DNA of 64,000 bases from Rhynchopus sp. YZ270_cl-10 (Eukaryota; Euglenozoa; Diplonemea; Diplonemida; Diplonemidae). Position numbers and translations under genes: made by a program. The notes below the pieces were generated by a model, which made no database searches, was not told where the DNA came from, and saw only the letters and a program-made list of their open reading frames with translations. How positions within the stretch are numbered: the first letter of the stretch is position 1; each line of letters starts with the position of its first letter. Shown here one piece after another: positions 12,137 through 24,345 of the stretch. The stretch is from positions 124,001-188,000 of the forward strand of contig OZ037930.1 in assembly GCA_964035575.1 (NCBI GenBank). Reading direction: 5' to 3'.

Positions 12137-12745
12137 GGGGGGGGGGGGGGGGGTAGGGGATACGACTCCAGCCATTTTGGCTGGGACCAAACGCACGGAA
12201 AATTCATTTGGCATTATCTGGCCATCTCCAAGGCAACTGCGGGTGAAAAACACCCTCAGAGTGGGTCACAGGGGGCCTGTGGGTCGAAAAACGACCCAGA
12301 AGCCACCCCAGAATACAAAAAAATGGAAAAAAATAGTGAAAAAACGGCTTTTTTCACGTTTTGGCCACTTTGGGCAAAATAGCGATTTTTCGAGAAAAAA
12401 ATCAAAAACCGGGATATTTTTTGACATCACAAAGCCTCCTTTGGCACAAATATACCCCAAAAGTGGCCTGTGAGTCCATTCCAACCTGTTTTGGACATAT
12501 TTGACACTTTTGGAAGTGTTTTTTTGGTGTTTTTAGGTCAAAAAAATGCCCAAGACGTCCCCAAGACATCCCCAAGACACTTTGCACACCCCCTGTTACG
12601 GTCATATTTTTTTCGTTTTTTTGCCTGAAACCCCCAAAATACCCCTCCCGGACCCCACATAGTCCCGAATATCCATCACACACCCACTCAGAGTGAGTAG
12701 AAGCACCCCAAAAAAAATATTTTTTAAAGCCCTTCAACTTCAACA
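12137..12745. repeat. Single arm of the 33-kb palindromic element
   Basis: After a 16-G run, the sequence matches the arms of the inverted repeat at 32686-33872 closely (shared GGCCATCTCCAAGGCAACTG and CCTCAGAGTGGGTCACAGG). There is no coding. Short adjacent frames are shadows of this repeat. Confidence 0.8.
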
Positions 12746-12781
12746 TGGATGCTGCCGAAACTGAAGCACAATTTTAGGGCT

Positions 12782-12885
12782 GTAAAATTGACCCTTTACT
12801 CCCCCCCCACATCGATTTCAATACTATACCTTACTTCACCTACGGTTACCCTTACAGGGGGGGTGAAGGAAGGTAAGTTGAAAAA
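12782..12885. repeat. Fragment of the 262-bp tandem-repeat unit of 55.5-56.3 kb
   Basis: About 100 bp match the 3' half of each unit at 55488-56277 (shared CACATCGATTTCAATACTAT and GGTGAAGGAAGGTAAGTTG). Confidence 0.8.
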
Positions 12886-13298
12886 AAAATTGCCCATGAC
12901 TGGTACCGGCCCCACCAATTCCTTAAGGAATTAAATTCCGATTTTTTTCATTTTTTTTGCGATTTTTTTGCTCAAAAATTGACGATACCCTGTTTTCGGG
13001 GCAAAACTCTCTAATTTTGGGCAGTTCCGTGTGAAAATATGCAAAAATAGTCAAAAATTGGAAAATCGTTAAGGAAATCGTTAAGGAAATCCTTAACGAC
13101 TTAACGTGGGGTACCAATCATGGGCAATTTTTCAATTTTCACGTTTTAGCACCTCCTGGGCCCGAAAAATGGGTCAAAACCGACCGACAAACAGTTTTCC
13201 ACACGATATGTGTCACATTTTCGGGTCAGATTCACTTAGAAATGCGTTTTTATCAAAAACTGAAAAAAGTGGGTTTGTATCACCCATTTGACCGCCCC

Positions 13299-13525
13299 TA
13301 GGCATACACTCGATGCGAGTCGCATGCGAGAATCATTCTCGCATTCTCGCACACCATTCTCGCACCATTCTCGCATGCGAGAATCATTCTCGCACACGTA
13401 GAAGGATTTTGGTCGTGCGAGAGTGAGCGAGAATGAGCGAGAATTGTGCGAGAATTTTTCGTCAGACCAGAATTGTGCGAGAATGCGAGAATGCGAGAAT
13501 GCGACTCGCATCGAGTGTATGCCTA
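13299..13525. mobile_element. Small TIR element, word GCGAGAAT
   Basis: Inverted ends of at least 26 bp begin TAGGCATACACTCGATGCGA. The interior is mostly repeats of GCGAGAAT and its complement. It is absent from the matching point of the right arm of the large palindrome, so it inserted after the duplication. A related element is at 39717-39917. Confidence 0.85.
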
Positions 13526-13639
13526 CACGACGGACTAGTTATGACCATGACAGGTGATCTTACTAGTAAAATGACAGGTGAAATTTTTTGACAGGTGGTA
13601 CCTGTCATTTTGACAGGTACCACCTGTCAAAATACAGGC

Positions 13640-13735
13640 ACCAGGTACCCAGGTGCCCAGGTACCCAGGTACCCAGGTACCCAGGTACCCAGGTACCCAG
13701 GTACCCAGGTACCCAGGTACCCAGGTACCCAAGTA
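13640..13735. repeat. 8-bp tandem array (TACCCAGG), about 12 units
   Basis: Near-perfect 8-mer repeats next to the TGACAGGT words of E1. The mirror copy in E2 has about 28 units. Frames through it give endless Gly/Tyr/Leu/Val/Pro repeats and are not genes. Confidence 0.9.
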
Positions 13736-14795
13736 CCCCCAATGACATAACGAAGTATCGCTTGAAAGTACCGTTCAATAACCTTTCTTGGGTGTGCATG
13801 AAGTAGGACACAAGGTATATCAAACGATAAATCAATCAGATAAACGTTACATCATCGGAAAATTGTTGGCACCGCCGCCCTGTCTTCGTATTTATTACGT
13901 CGACAGGCCAAACAGCGTTGGGCTCAGAAGAAGCAGTGCAAAACACTGGGGATCAACATGAGAACCAACTCCCAACAACACAGGCTACCAAAGTAGCAGG
14001 TGGGGTGTTGCGGGTGTTTGGGGTGAAAGAAAATCGATTTTGGTAAGTTCCAGCAGAAAATTCTTAAGTTTGCACTAGTCGAGAGAGGCTTACCCGCTGC
14101 AGTGAAGCAGTGCACCCATTTAAGGATGGAGAAGCGTGACACGCACATACAAGTATGTACGTTACTTCAACAAAGGCTGAATTCTGGTAATTCTAAGGGA
14201 TGTGAATTCAGCCACCACGCAGGTAGTGTTTTAAGGTTCCTCGCTTTGTTCTGCACAGCGGGCTTATGATACAAAGGAGTTGCCCCCGCTCTCTTTCGCG
14301 CAAACTTAAGAAAATTCTGAAGTAACTACAACCTGGCGTGCGGGTACAGATGCATTGCTTTGTTCTTTCCTCAAAGTCATGTGTGATCTCTCGGGTCTGT
14401 ACTAAAGTCAGTGTTTAGATAAGCATCCACTTGACTCGTTCTAACAACCGTTGAAATCTAGAACAAAACAACACACTGCCCCTTCTCACACCAAGCCGCC
14501 ATGCTTCAAGAGCATGCCCTGGGCAAAAATTACTGTGACAAAAATTGGTTTCTGGGGGAACGCAATATTTTCTTGTGCCTAGTCCTCCGCAAGCAGAGGA
14601 CAGACTTTCCGGATCCCGAAGTCGAATTTCTTGCACTAGCTATGCTCCCTGGGTTAAATGGCTATAGCAGTGACTGACTAAGAGTTTCATAATAATTGGG
14701 GTGGTCTCGGTCGCCACCTGATTTTGAAATATTTGCACCAGCTCGTCCGTCGGCACTGCTTCGCTGTCACAATGAAGGGTCGTCGGTTCGGGTAC

Positions 14796-15200
14796 CTGTT
14801 AAGAGAAATTGAGGACAAAAGTGACGTTACTAACAAAAAAAAAGAAGTTGAGTCAATGACTTGAAATACAAAACCCTCTCGTGAACAGTGTACCTTGGTA
14901 CATGACCGGCTGTACCGGGGCGGACACCCAACAAGAGATAGATAGAGGAGCACAAATCTTGGTAGTCGCTAATTTGGGCGGGAAAAAATAGCTTCAATTT
15001 ACATCCGGAGACGAGACGTACATCCAGAGCGGGACAATGTCGAAAAGGGGGAGCGGGGGTGGTGAAAACCGGGGGTTAAAAACATACCTCGCACTCGGTC
15101 CACTCTCCAGGTACGAGAACATCATTGGACGTACAAACCCACCACTGCGTCAGTAAATAGCTATTTCCCTCCCTCCCGCCAGGTTCGAGGGAGCACTTGA
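14796..15200 (-). other. Two-exon reading frame of module M, left copy
   Basis: On the minus strand an exon ends GTGCGAG at 15090 with donor GTATGT. The intron runs to an acceptor CTTAACAG and the frame continues from about 14796. The joined ends read GEWTECE then VPEPTTLHC. The intron holds a copy of the 110-nt repeat. The same arrangement exists at 18400-18900 and 36240-36580. The product would be short and unknown, and may be a captured host-gene piece. Confidence 0.5.
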
Positions 15201-16056
15201 GGGAGGACAAAAAATGCCTGGTTCGCGCAGGTAGTTTTCTTACGGGAAAAATCTGGGGGGCCGGGCGGGGCCGTGTTGCTGAGAATAACTCGCACTCTGC
15301 CCGGTGTGAACAAGCCCACACCAAAGCAATGGCTGTACAAGTCGATTTTTGCAGGGGTGGGCGGGACCCGGGCTTTTTCCATTTTTTTGGATCGGGCACC
15401 AGGTTTTTTATAAGGATTTCAGGTGATTTTTGGATTTTTCTGAGAACACGCTGCCCCCCTGCCGAAACATGTTCTCGTTTTTCCCTTTTGGGGGGATTTT
15501 TGGCCTTTTTCGGGTTTTCCGAGCATCTCCGCAAACTTTTACCCTCACTGTAACGGGGTCATTTTGAAAAAAATGGACAAGTTCTTGGCTGATACACGTT
15601 TTGGTCGAGTTACTTAGCGGGGTTAAATTGAACTACGATTCTGGACCCACTGTAACGTGAACCGCCCCCTCGAAATTCAAGAAGGGGTCCCAAACCCGGG
15701 CGCGCTACGTGCGGCGCCGCAGGCGAAAAAAAATTAGGGTACATTGTAAAAAATGCAGCGGGATTTTTGATGAAGAATAGTGATTTTGTGCATAAAAGGT
15801 AAATACGTCCCGAGCCCGGCGCGCGTAGCGCGCCGGAAGTTCTGGGCCTCCGGCGGAGAAACTAGAATTCCTGGCCTAAAAAGGGTCCGAGCTTTCGCAC
15901 GGTGGTGGGTGGGGTGGATCTTTATGATATTCAAAGAGATGCAGAAGCTCTGCGGACACCTCCTCACTGAGGTACTCGCGGGATGGTTCTTGGCATGCAA
16001 GAGTGCATCAAGGGGTTCGTCGACAACTTGTGAGCGGAGACGTGTCTTCACCAACT

Positions 16057-16326
16057 TCAATCACGAAAATTCCCGCTCATCTTCGCAAGACGAAACAGGG
16101 GGTCAGAAGGCGAGTCGCACAAACTCGCATTATCCCGTACTCCTTCTTCAGTTGCGTCTTCATCTCCTCTCTGCTTGTCCCCGGCTTCGCCGGATCCACC
16201 AGGAGCTTCTCCCCACTCCTTGTCATCTCCGAGGTCGGGTTGCAACGGAAGGAAATAGTCGGCAGATGGCTCGGGCGAGGAGGCTGGGAGGAAGATGAAA
16301 GAGGTGGGCGGCCCTTCGGGCCCCAC
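16057..16326 (-). pseudogene. Captured protein-coding fragment in E1
   Basis: A frame of about 90 codons reads as a normal hydrophilic acidic protein (for example PDLGDDKEWGEAPGG and GDEDATEEGVRDNASL) and ends at a stop. The mirror copy in E2 near 17690-17890 has one base fewer in a G run, which diverts the frame, so at least one copy is dead. No similarity recognised. Its place between TIRs suggests capture from a host gene or a lost element protein. Confidence 0.4.
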
Positions 16327-16529
16327 CCCACCTCTTCAATTTTTTTATTTGTATTTTTATTTTTTTCCAATGAAGAATTCTTCATCGGATTCTTCAGCGC
16401 GGAAAGACTGATTATGGCTTAGTACCGCACTCCCGTGTATTTGGTGCACCCAGATGGTCAAACACCCGATTTTTGCGTTTTTTTTTTGCATTTTTTTGCA
16501 TTTTTTCGCCCAGTATTGAGGACGTGTGG

Positions 16530-16765
16530 GGGTGAGGACCACCGAGGGCAATTTTGTGAATTTTTTTGGGGTCAAAAATTGACTTGTCTTTCGTAAATCC
16601 CACGAAAAATCGGGTGCGCAAAATCGCGTTATAGACCCCCATAGATGCTCAAAAGTGTCAAATTTTGCTTTTAATGGCCTCAAATCGTCGAAATTCGCCC
16701 TAAAAGGGGGCAAAAAAAAAAATTCGAGAGTCCCTTTCCCTGGGAGGCAATAGCCACCGGCAAAA
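16530..16765 (+). repeat. Scaffold module L, copy 1
   Basis: The module contains GACCCCCATAGATGCTCAAA, TTTAATGGCCTCAAATCGTC and ends TTCGAGAGTCCCTTTCCCTG then GGAGGCAATAGCC. Here it abuts the TGACAGGT array. Other copies: 17213-17450 (minus), 24140-24345, 25070-25190, 25600-25787 and 27890-28045 (plus), 35018-35210 (minus). Confidence 0.9.
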
Positions 16766-17212
16766 ACACCTGTCATATGACAGGTGGTACCTGTCATTTT
16801 GACAGGTACCACCTGTCATTTGACAGGTACCACCTGTCAAAATGACAGGTGCACCTGTCATTTTACAGGTACCACCTGTCATATTACTAGTAATATTCAA
16901 TTATCACCTGTCATATTTATAACTAGTAACACCACCTGTCATATCACCTGTCATGGCCATAACTAGTCCGTCGTGTAGGGGGGGGGGGGGGTAGGGGCGC
17001 ACGACGGACTAGTTATGGCCATGACAGGTGATATGACAGGTGGTGTTACTAGTTAAAAATATGACAGGTGATAATTGAATATTACTAGTAATATGACAGG
17101 TGGTACCTGTAAAATGACAGGTGCACCTGTCATTTTGACAGGTGCACCTGTCAAATGACAGGTGGTACCTGTCAAAATGACAGGTACCACCTGTCATATG
17201 ACAGGTGTTTTT

Positions 17213-17450
17213 GCCGGTGGCTATTGCCTCCCAGGGAAAGGGACTCTCGAATTTTTTTTTTTGCCCCCTTTTAGGGCGAATTTCGACGATTTGAGGCCGT
17301 TAAAAGCAAAATTTGACACTTTTGAGCATCTATGGGGGTCTAAAACGCGATTTTGCGCACCACGATTTTTCGTGGGATTTACGAAAGACAAGTCAATTTT
17401 TGACCCCAAAAAAATTCACAAAATTGCCCTCGGTGGTCCTCACCCCCACA
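17213..17450 (-). repeat. Scaffold module L, copy 2
   Basis: Reverse-orientation copy, mirror of the one at 16530-16765. Its GGAGGCAATAGCC end faces the palindrome centre and abuts TGACAGGT words. Confidence 0.9.
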
Positions 17451-18399
17451 TGTCCTCAATACTGGGCGAAAAAATGCAAAAAAACGCAAAAATCGGGTGT
17501 TTTAATCTGGGTGCACCAAATACACGGGAGTGCGGTACTAAGCCATAATCAGTTTTTCCGCGCTGAAGAATCCGATGAAGAATTCTTCAAAAAAAAAAAA
17601 AAAGGTACAAATAAAAAAATTGAAGAGGTGGGCTGGGGCCCGAAGGGCCGCCCACCTCTTTCATCTTCCTCCCAGCCTCCTCGCCCGAGCCATCTGCCGA
17701 CTATTTCCTTCCGTTGCAACCCGACCTCGGAGATGACAAGGAGTGGGGAGAAGCTCCTGGTGGATCCGGTGAAGCCGGGACAAGCAGAGAGGAGATGAAG
17801 ACGCAACTGAAGAAGGAGTACGGGACAATGCGAGTTTGTGCGACTCGCCTTCTGACCCCCTGTTTCGTCTTGCGAAGATGAGCGGGCATTTTCGTGATTG
17901 AAGTTGGTGAAGACACGTCTCCGCTCACAAGTTGTCGACGAACCCCTTGCTGCACTTTTGCATGCCAAGAACCATCCCGAGGGTACCTCAGTGAGGAGGT
18001 GTCCGCAGAGATTCTGCATCTCTTTGAATATCATAAAGATCCACCCCACCCACCACCGTGCGAAAGCTCAGAACTTCCGGCGCGCTACGCGCGCCGGGCT
18101 CGGGACGTATTTACCTTTTATGCACAAAATCACTATTCTTCATCAAAAATCCCGCTGCATTTTTTACAATGTACCCTAATTTTTTTCCGATCCAAAAAAA
18201 TGGAAAAAGCCCGGGTGCCCGCCCACCCCTGCAAAAATCGACTTGTACAGCCATTGCTTTGGTGTGGGCTTGTTCACACCGGGCAGAGTGCGAGTTATTC
18301 TCAGCAACACGGCCCCGGCCCCCCAGATTTTTCCCGTAAGAAAACCACCTGCGCGAACCATAGGCATTTTTTGTCCTCCCTCAAGTGCTCCCTCGAACC

Positions 18400-18885
18400 T
18401 GGCGGGAGGGAGGGAAATAGCTATTTACTGACGCAGTGGTGGGTTTGTATGTCCAATGATGTTCTCGTACCTGGAGAGTGGACCGAGTGCGAGGTATGTT
18501 TTTAACCCCCGGTTTTCACCACCCCCGCTCCCCCTTTTCGACATTTTCCCGCTCTGGATGTACGTCTCGCCTCCGGATGTAAATTGAAGCTATTTTTTCC
18601 CGCCCAAATTAGCGACTCAGGATTTGTGCACCTCTATCTATCTCTTGTTGGGTGTCCACCCCGGTACAGCCGGTCATGTACCAAGGTACACTGTTCACGA
18701 GAGGGTTTTGTATTTCAAGTCAACTTTTTCTTTTTGTTCTAAATGTCACTTTTGTCCTCAATTTCTCTTAACAGGTACCCGAACCGACGACCCTTCATTG
18801 TGACAGCGAAGCAGTGCCGACGGACGAGCTGGTGCAAATATTTCAAAATCAGGTGGCGACCGAGACCACCCTAATGAAAAAGTCG
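18400..18885 (+). other. Two-exon reading frame of module M, right copy
   Basis: The exon ends at 18495 (GAGTGCGAG) with donor GTATGT. The intron is about 280 bp with acceptor TCTCTTAACAG, and the second exon starts near 18775 and ends in a stop. The frame is maintained across the junction (VLVPGEWTECE then VPEPTTLHCDSEAVPTDELV). The intron contains a 110-nt repeat copy (18650-18722). The copy at 36240-36580 lacks that repeat but keeps both splice sites. Confidence 0.55.
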
Positions 18886-19889
18886 GGTTTATAAACCAAC
18901 TTTTCCATTAACCCACCCCATAGACCACCCTAATTATTATGAAACTCTTAGTCAGTCACTGCTATAGCCATTAACCCAGGGAGCATAGCTAGTGCAAGAA
19001 ATTCGACTTCGGGATCCGGAAAGTCTGTCCTCTGCTTGCGGAGGACTAGGCACAATAAAATATTGCGTTCCCCCAGAAACCAGTTTTTGTCACAGTAATT
19101 TTTGCCCAGGGCATGCTCTTGAAGCATGGCGGCTTGGTGTGAGAAGGGGCAGTGTGTTGTTTTGTTCTAGATTTCAACGGTTGTTAGAACGAGTCAAGTG
19201 GATGCTTATCTAAACACTGACTTTAGTACAGACCCGAGAGATCACACATGACTTTGAGGAAAGAACAAAGCAATGCATCTGTACCCGCACGCCAGGTTGT
19301 AGTTACTTCAGAATTTTCTTAAGTTTGCGCGAAAGAGAGCGGGGGCAACTCCTTTGTATCATAAGCCCGCTGTGCAGAACAAAGCGAGGAACCTTAAAAC
19401 ACTACCTGCGTGGTGGCTGAATTCACATCCCTTAGAATTACCAGAATTCAGCCTTTGTTGAAGTAACGTACATACTTGTATGTGCGTGTCACGCTTCTCC
19501 ATCCTTAAATGGGTGCACTGCTTCACTGCAGCGGGTAAGCCTCTCTCGACTAGTGCAAACTTAAGAATTTTCTGCTGTAACTTACCAAAATCGATTTTCT
19601 TTCACCCCAAACACCCGCAACACCCCACCTGCTACTTCGGTAGCCTGTGTTGTTGGGAGTTGGTTCTCATGTTGATCCCCAGTGTTTTGCACTGCTTCTT
19701 CTGAGCCCAACGCTGTTTGGCCTGTCGACGTAATAAATACGAAGACAGGGCGGCGGTGCCAACAATTTTCCGATGATGTAACGTTTATCTGATTGATTTA
19801 TCGTTTGATCTACCTTGTGTGCTACTTCATGCACACCCAAGAAAGGTTATTGAACGGTACTTTCAAGCGATACTTCGTTATGTCATTGG

Positions 19890-20115
19890 GGGTACCTGGG
19901 TACCTGGGTACCTGGGTACCTGGGTACCTGGGTACCTGGGTACCTGGGTACCTGGGTACCTGGGTACCTGGGTACCTGGGTACCTGGGTACCTGGGTACC
20001 TGGGTACCTGGGTACCTGGGTACCTGGGTACCTGGGTACCTGGGTACCTGGGTACCTGGGTACCTGGGTACCTGGGTACCTGGGCACCTGGGTACCTGGG
20101 CACCTGGGTACCTGG
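19890..20115. repeat. 8-bp tandem array (TACCTGGG), about 28 units
   Basis: Near-perfect 8-mer array, mirror of the shorter one in E1. Long frames through it are repeat artefacts. Confidence 0.9.
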
Positions 20116-20827
20116 TGCCTGTATTTTGACAGGTGGTACCTGTCAAAATGACAGGTACCACCTGTCAAAAATTTTCACCTGTCATTTTACTAGTAAAATC
20201 ACCTGTCATGGTCATAACTAGTCCGTCGTGCGGTCAAATGGGTGATACAAACCCACTTTTTTCAGTTTTCGATAAAAACGCATTTCTAAGTGAATCTGAC
20301 CCGAAAATGTGACACATATCGTGTGGAAAACTGTTTGTAGGTCGGTTTTGACCCATTTTTCGGGCCCAGGAGCGCCTAGACGTCAAAAATGAAAAAATTG
20401 CCTGTGATTGGTACCCCACGTTAAGTCTTAAGGATTTTCCTTAACGATTTCCTTAACGATTTTCCAATTTTTGACTATTTTTGCATATTTTCACACGAAA
20501 CTGCCCAAAATTAGAGAGTTTTGCCCCGAAAACAGGGTATCGTCAGTTTTTGAGCAAAAAAATCGCAAAAAAAATGAAAAAAATTGGAATTTAACTCCTT
20601 AAGGAATTGGTGGGGCTGGTACCAATCATGGGCAAATTTTTTTTTTTTTTGGAATTTCACCATTTGGGGTGCATGTGATCCCCCTCTGGCATGAAAACCA
20701 CCCCCCACGATGTTTTTGAGAGGTTCTTGGTCAAAATTTCTACTCAATCATCCAAAATAATGCGTTTTTATCAAAAATTCGAAAAAATGACGTTTGTATC
20801 GTTTTTTTAAGTGCATTTGACCCCCCC

Positions 20828-21834
20828 TAGGCATAGGTGCCCGCCGAGTCGTTTTTGGGCGAGTTGTCGGAACTTTACGATTTCACCTAACAACTCGCCC
20901 AAAAACTCGGACAACTCGGCCACAACTCGCCCTATACTCGGCACAACTCGCCCTATACTCGGCACAACTCGGCCACAACTCGGCCACAACTCGCCCATTT
21001 TTACAGGCAAAAACATACGGGGATGGGAGGTGACGTTGTAAGGTTACACACATGTAACGTTGGTACAACACATAATCTCAAGAAAAACAACCAGGGCTAA
21101 GGCCAAACGCCACTCATTACATGCACCTTGTCATATGACTAGTCATAGGTGGTAACTAGGTCGTGGTGGTCCATGGGCCACCGTGCACACTCACGGTTTT
21201 TGGTAATTGCTGGGGGGAATGGGATATACTCCGTACATGGATACCCACACAGAACACACGGTTCCCCAGACATCTGTCAGGCAATCACTGATTCACTTCA
21301 CACAGGTCGGGCAGGCGCTGCCTGCCCATCCTCTTTTCCTGTCTGCTATCGATTCCAGGTTCACAACGTTCACACGTTTAGTCAAAATGCTTTGGGCGAC
21401 GACTTCCTTTGGGATACACAAAACCACACAAAGCGCACATTCACAGACCAGCTGTGAAGCGTGGGATGCACAAGATAAAACGTGATGTGGTGTACCTGTG
21501 TACCTGTGTACCTGTGTACCTGTGTACCTGTGTACCTGTGTACCTGTGTACCTGTGTACCTGTGTACCTGTGTACCTGTGTACCTGTGTACCTGTGTACC
21601 TGTGTACCTGTGTACCTGTGTACCTGTGTACCTGTGTACCTGTGTACCTGTGTACCTGTGTACCTGTGTACCTGTGTACCTGTGTACCTGTGTACCTGTG
21701 TACCTGTGTACCTGTGTTTTTGTAGCCATAAAAAATCCCAAAAAAAAACAACTCGCCCAAAAAAAATGGGCGAGTTGTTGGCCGAATTTGGGCGAGTTGC
21801 CGAGTTGTTTTAACTCGCCGGGCACCTATGCCTA
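20828..21834. mobile_element. TIR element, word GGCGAGTT
   Basis: The inverted ends are TAGGCATAGGTGCCCG. Subterminal regions repeat GGCGAGTT/AACTCGCC many times. The interior has an unassigned 400-bp stretch and an 8-bp array (TACCTGTG, about 28 units, 21490-21717). It is followed by a run of about 25 G. No coding seen. Confidence 0.85.
21490..21717. repeat. 8-bp tandem array (TACCTGTG), about 28 units
   Basis: Differs by one base from the TACCTGGG array of E2 but sits in a different element. Reading frames through it repeat Val-Tyr-Leu-Cys-Thr-Cys-Val-Pro and are not genes. Confidence 0.9.
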
Positions 21835-23629
21835 GGGGGGGGGGGGGGGGGGGGGGGGACCCACCACCCCTACACGGCGGGGTCCACACACCCGAGGGTC
21901 CGTAAATTTTACGGACCCTCTTTACGGACCCTCAAGTGCGGACCCGGGTCCGTAATTACGGACCCTAGGGTCCGTAATTACGTACCCTAGGGTCCGTAAT
22001 TACGGACCCTAGGGTACGTAATTACGTGGTCTAAGGTGGGAAATCACTGTTTGGATGTGTGACTGCTGGTCGAAAAGCCCTGGGAGCAAACCGAGTGGTA
22101 CACAGGTACCACATGATAGACCATGATCATGTGGGCCTATCCCAAGTTACATACCGAAAAAAGTCGTGAGCTCGGTTAGTTGTCAAAGACGTCTTCCACC
22201 ATGCACTGAGGAGATAATGATCCAACAATTTACAAGAAAGATTACTTAACCTACTGCTGGAAATTGCCAGGTCGTAGTAACACACAAAGTGTGCCTCCGT
22301 TCGGGAATACCGGATATTCTAGAGACCAAAAAGGCCTCAAGAATATCTTCCGGTAGTCAAGGTATAACCGAATGAACGGCCCAAGACCCCCGTGGAGAAG
22401 TTAAATGTTGTAATGCTATCAAGTAGAAACTGCGAACACTGTCTTACCCTCCTCAATACATGGTGGAATATTTCTTTGACAACAAACCGAGCTCAAGAGT
22501 TTTTAAACTTCCCTGAGGGAATGCGAGACGCAAAATTTACCACCAGACCCTGTCTTCGTGCACCTTCGGTGCAACGCTGCAGACAGGCCAAACTGCGTTG
22601 GACTCAGAGGAATGCCTGCTGTGCAGTGTATCAATGAGAACCAAGTCCCAGCAACAAGGGGCGCCTTTTGGCGGGCGTTGTTGAGGGTGTTTGGGGTGCA
22701 AAGTTTTCCACAATTTTGATGCGCGGGTACAGAAGTGTTGTCTTGTTCTTTCATCTTTAGGAATGTAAATGTCAATCGCGTTTAACTACCACTAGGGCTT
22801 GTTCAGTGAACCCACAAGGGGTCGAAGGGGGTTGGTTATCCCATAGCTATCAAAGGTTGTGTCGACCAGGCTAATCCACTATGTTACGCTGTACGTTGTT
22901 AAATCCGAAGAAATAACACTTTAGCAGCCGCAGGAAGTTTGTTAAAAAGAGTGCCTCACGCTACACAAACCACCACCCGCGATTGACTTAGATGTTATAA
23001 CAAAGAGAATTCAGAACAAAACAACACCCTGCCCCATACACACTAAATTGTCATGCTTCAAGAGCATGCCTGGGCCAAAATTACTGTTGACCAAAAAGGC
23101 AACAAGACCACCCACAAGGAGTGTGAATTGTGCACTGGTTTTCTGGGGGAACGCAATATTTTCTTGTGTCTAGTCCTCCGCAAGCAGAGGACAGACTTTC
23201 CGGAAGGTTTCCAAAGTCGAATTTCTTGCACTAGCTATGCTCCCTTGGTTAATGGCTATAGCAGTGACTGACTAAGTGTACCCACCCCCCTCCACCCAGA
23301 TCTTCGTCCGCAAACTCAGAATAGATTGATGCGGGTAGATTTTGAGTTGTTGAATGTCGGACCGCGGTGAAGCTTCTCATCGCAATCGCGGGTGCAGTTC
23401 AGACTTCACGATCCTGTATAAGTGTAAATGTGGGGTGTGATTAAGTTATGGTATACAAACGTAGTAGTCGGGAAAGGTGAGGTTAATAAAAAAGGCTATT
23501 TATTGCCGTGAAATAAGATAGATTTTTTCCACGCTACAGGTCGAGAGAGTGACCTGCTGCACAAATGGTTCGAGTGAAGCGAGGTGAATTATGTGAAGCA
23601 GGTAACGAGCGCCTGTGGAACCAAATAGA

Positions 23630-23785
23630 AACGTAACACTCATCACACGATAAAACCCATGGGAGAGGTTGTGGTGAAACGCACACACCTCGACCTGAGG
23701 AGTGGCTCTGCAGCGCGGTTCGTCCCCAGAACCGCAAGTGTGTTCAAAATGCTTTGTTTCTATTTCCTCCTTCATGTCATGAGGT
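23630..23785. repeat. Dispersed ~160-bp repeat with a perfect hairpin
   Basis: A second copy is at 57100-57250. Both contain GCGGTTC and GAACCGC separated by seven bases, a 7-bp stem that is unchanged while flanking bases differ. It is not a tRNA: no acceptor stem or anticodon arm can be formed. Confidence 0.6.
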
Positions 23786-24139
23786 GACACAAAATGATTG
23801 GTGCGTAAAAAAATAGCTATTTAATAGTGTGAACATTACGCGTTTATTTCGAGTTGAAAACACGAACAAGTTGAAATATGCGGCATTTTTTTGTTCAATC
23901 TTCACTAGTAACTGAAAGTTAAACATAATTACATACCTTGTCTTCCCCGTAACCTGCGCCTTCGCTGCTTTTAAGGTGCTTTCTCTGGGTGCCCAGTACC
24001 CAGTACCCAGTACCCAGTCACAGGTACACAGATACACAGGTACACAGGTAAAACCCGTTAAAATTGTGTGTGAAAGTTAAAAATAGCTATATTTGCATTT
24101 CATTGAGGACACATAGGCCCACCAAGGGCAATTTTGTGA

Positions 24140-24345
24140 TGTCAAAAAAATTTTTTTTTCGGCCCAAAAATTGACTTGTTTTCGGTAAAACCCACTAAAA
24201 ATTGTGGTACTCTAAACTGCGTTTTAGACCCCCACAGATGCTCAAAAGTGCCAAATTTTGCTTTTAATGGCCTCAAATCGTCGAAATTAGCCCTAAACGG
24301 GGGCAAAAAAAAATTTTCGAGAGTCCCTTTCCCTGGGAGGCTCCG
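24140..24345 (+). repeat. Scaffold module L, copy 3
   Basis: Its distal end breaks off at GGGAGGC and continues directly into the TCCGTAATTACG words of E4. Confidence 0.85.

Larger units (their letters stand above)
13526..16975. mobile_element. TIR element E1, word TGACAGGT
   Basis: The ends are inverted copies of CACGACGGACTAGTTATG, followed by many copies of TGACAGGT/ACCTGTCA and TACTAGT. Inside, from left: an 8-bp array (about 13640-13735), the ~1.4-kb module M (13740-15160), a protein-like segment (about 15740-16330), and the scaffold module L (about 16530-16765). No transposase is recognisable. It is the mirror image of E2 at 17000-20230. Confidence 0.85.
17000..20230. mobile_element. 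TIR element E2, inverted sister of E1
   Basis: It has the same CACGACGGACTAG ends and TGACAGGT words as E1, in mirror order: module L (17213-17450), protein-like segment (17560-18180), module M (18200-19870) and a long 8-bp array (19890-20115). It lies head to head with E1 across a G-rich centre. Confidence 0.85.
12888..20640. repeat. 7.7-kb inverted duplication (large palindrome)
   Basis: The left arm 12888-16975 and right arm 17000-20640 are reverse complements over nearly their whole length, around a G-rich centre (16976-16999). Differences that can be read by eye: a 227-bp element present only in the left arm (13299-13525), an 8-bp array of about 12 units on the left and 28 on the right, and scattered single-base changes and small indels. 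Each arm contains one TIR element of about 3.3 kb, inside a shared outer sequence. Confidence 0.9.

Noticed and set aside
19793-20221. Long frames of repeating Gly-Thr-Trp-Val-Pro-Gly-Tyr-Leu
   Set aside because: Generated by the 8-bp TACCTGGG array; all frames stay open because the repeat contains no stop.
13640-21717. CRISPR-like arrays
   Set aside because: The repeats are 8-bp tandem units without spacers, in a eukaryotic genome.
21409-21825. Cys-rich repetitive frames that look like a metallothionein
   Set aside because: Translation of the TACCTGTG array; non-coding in context.
23692-23741. tRNA-like hairpin (GCGGTTC...GAACCGC)
   Set aside because: Only one stem-loop forms; no acceptor, D or anticodon arms can be drawn.
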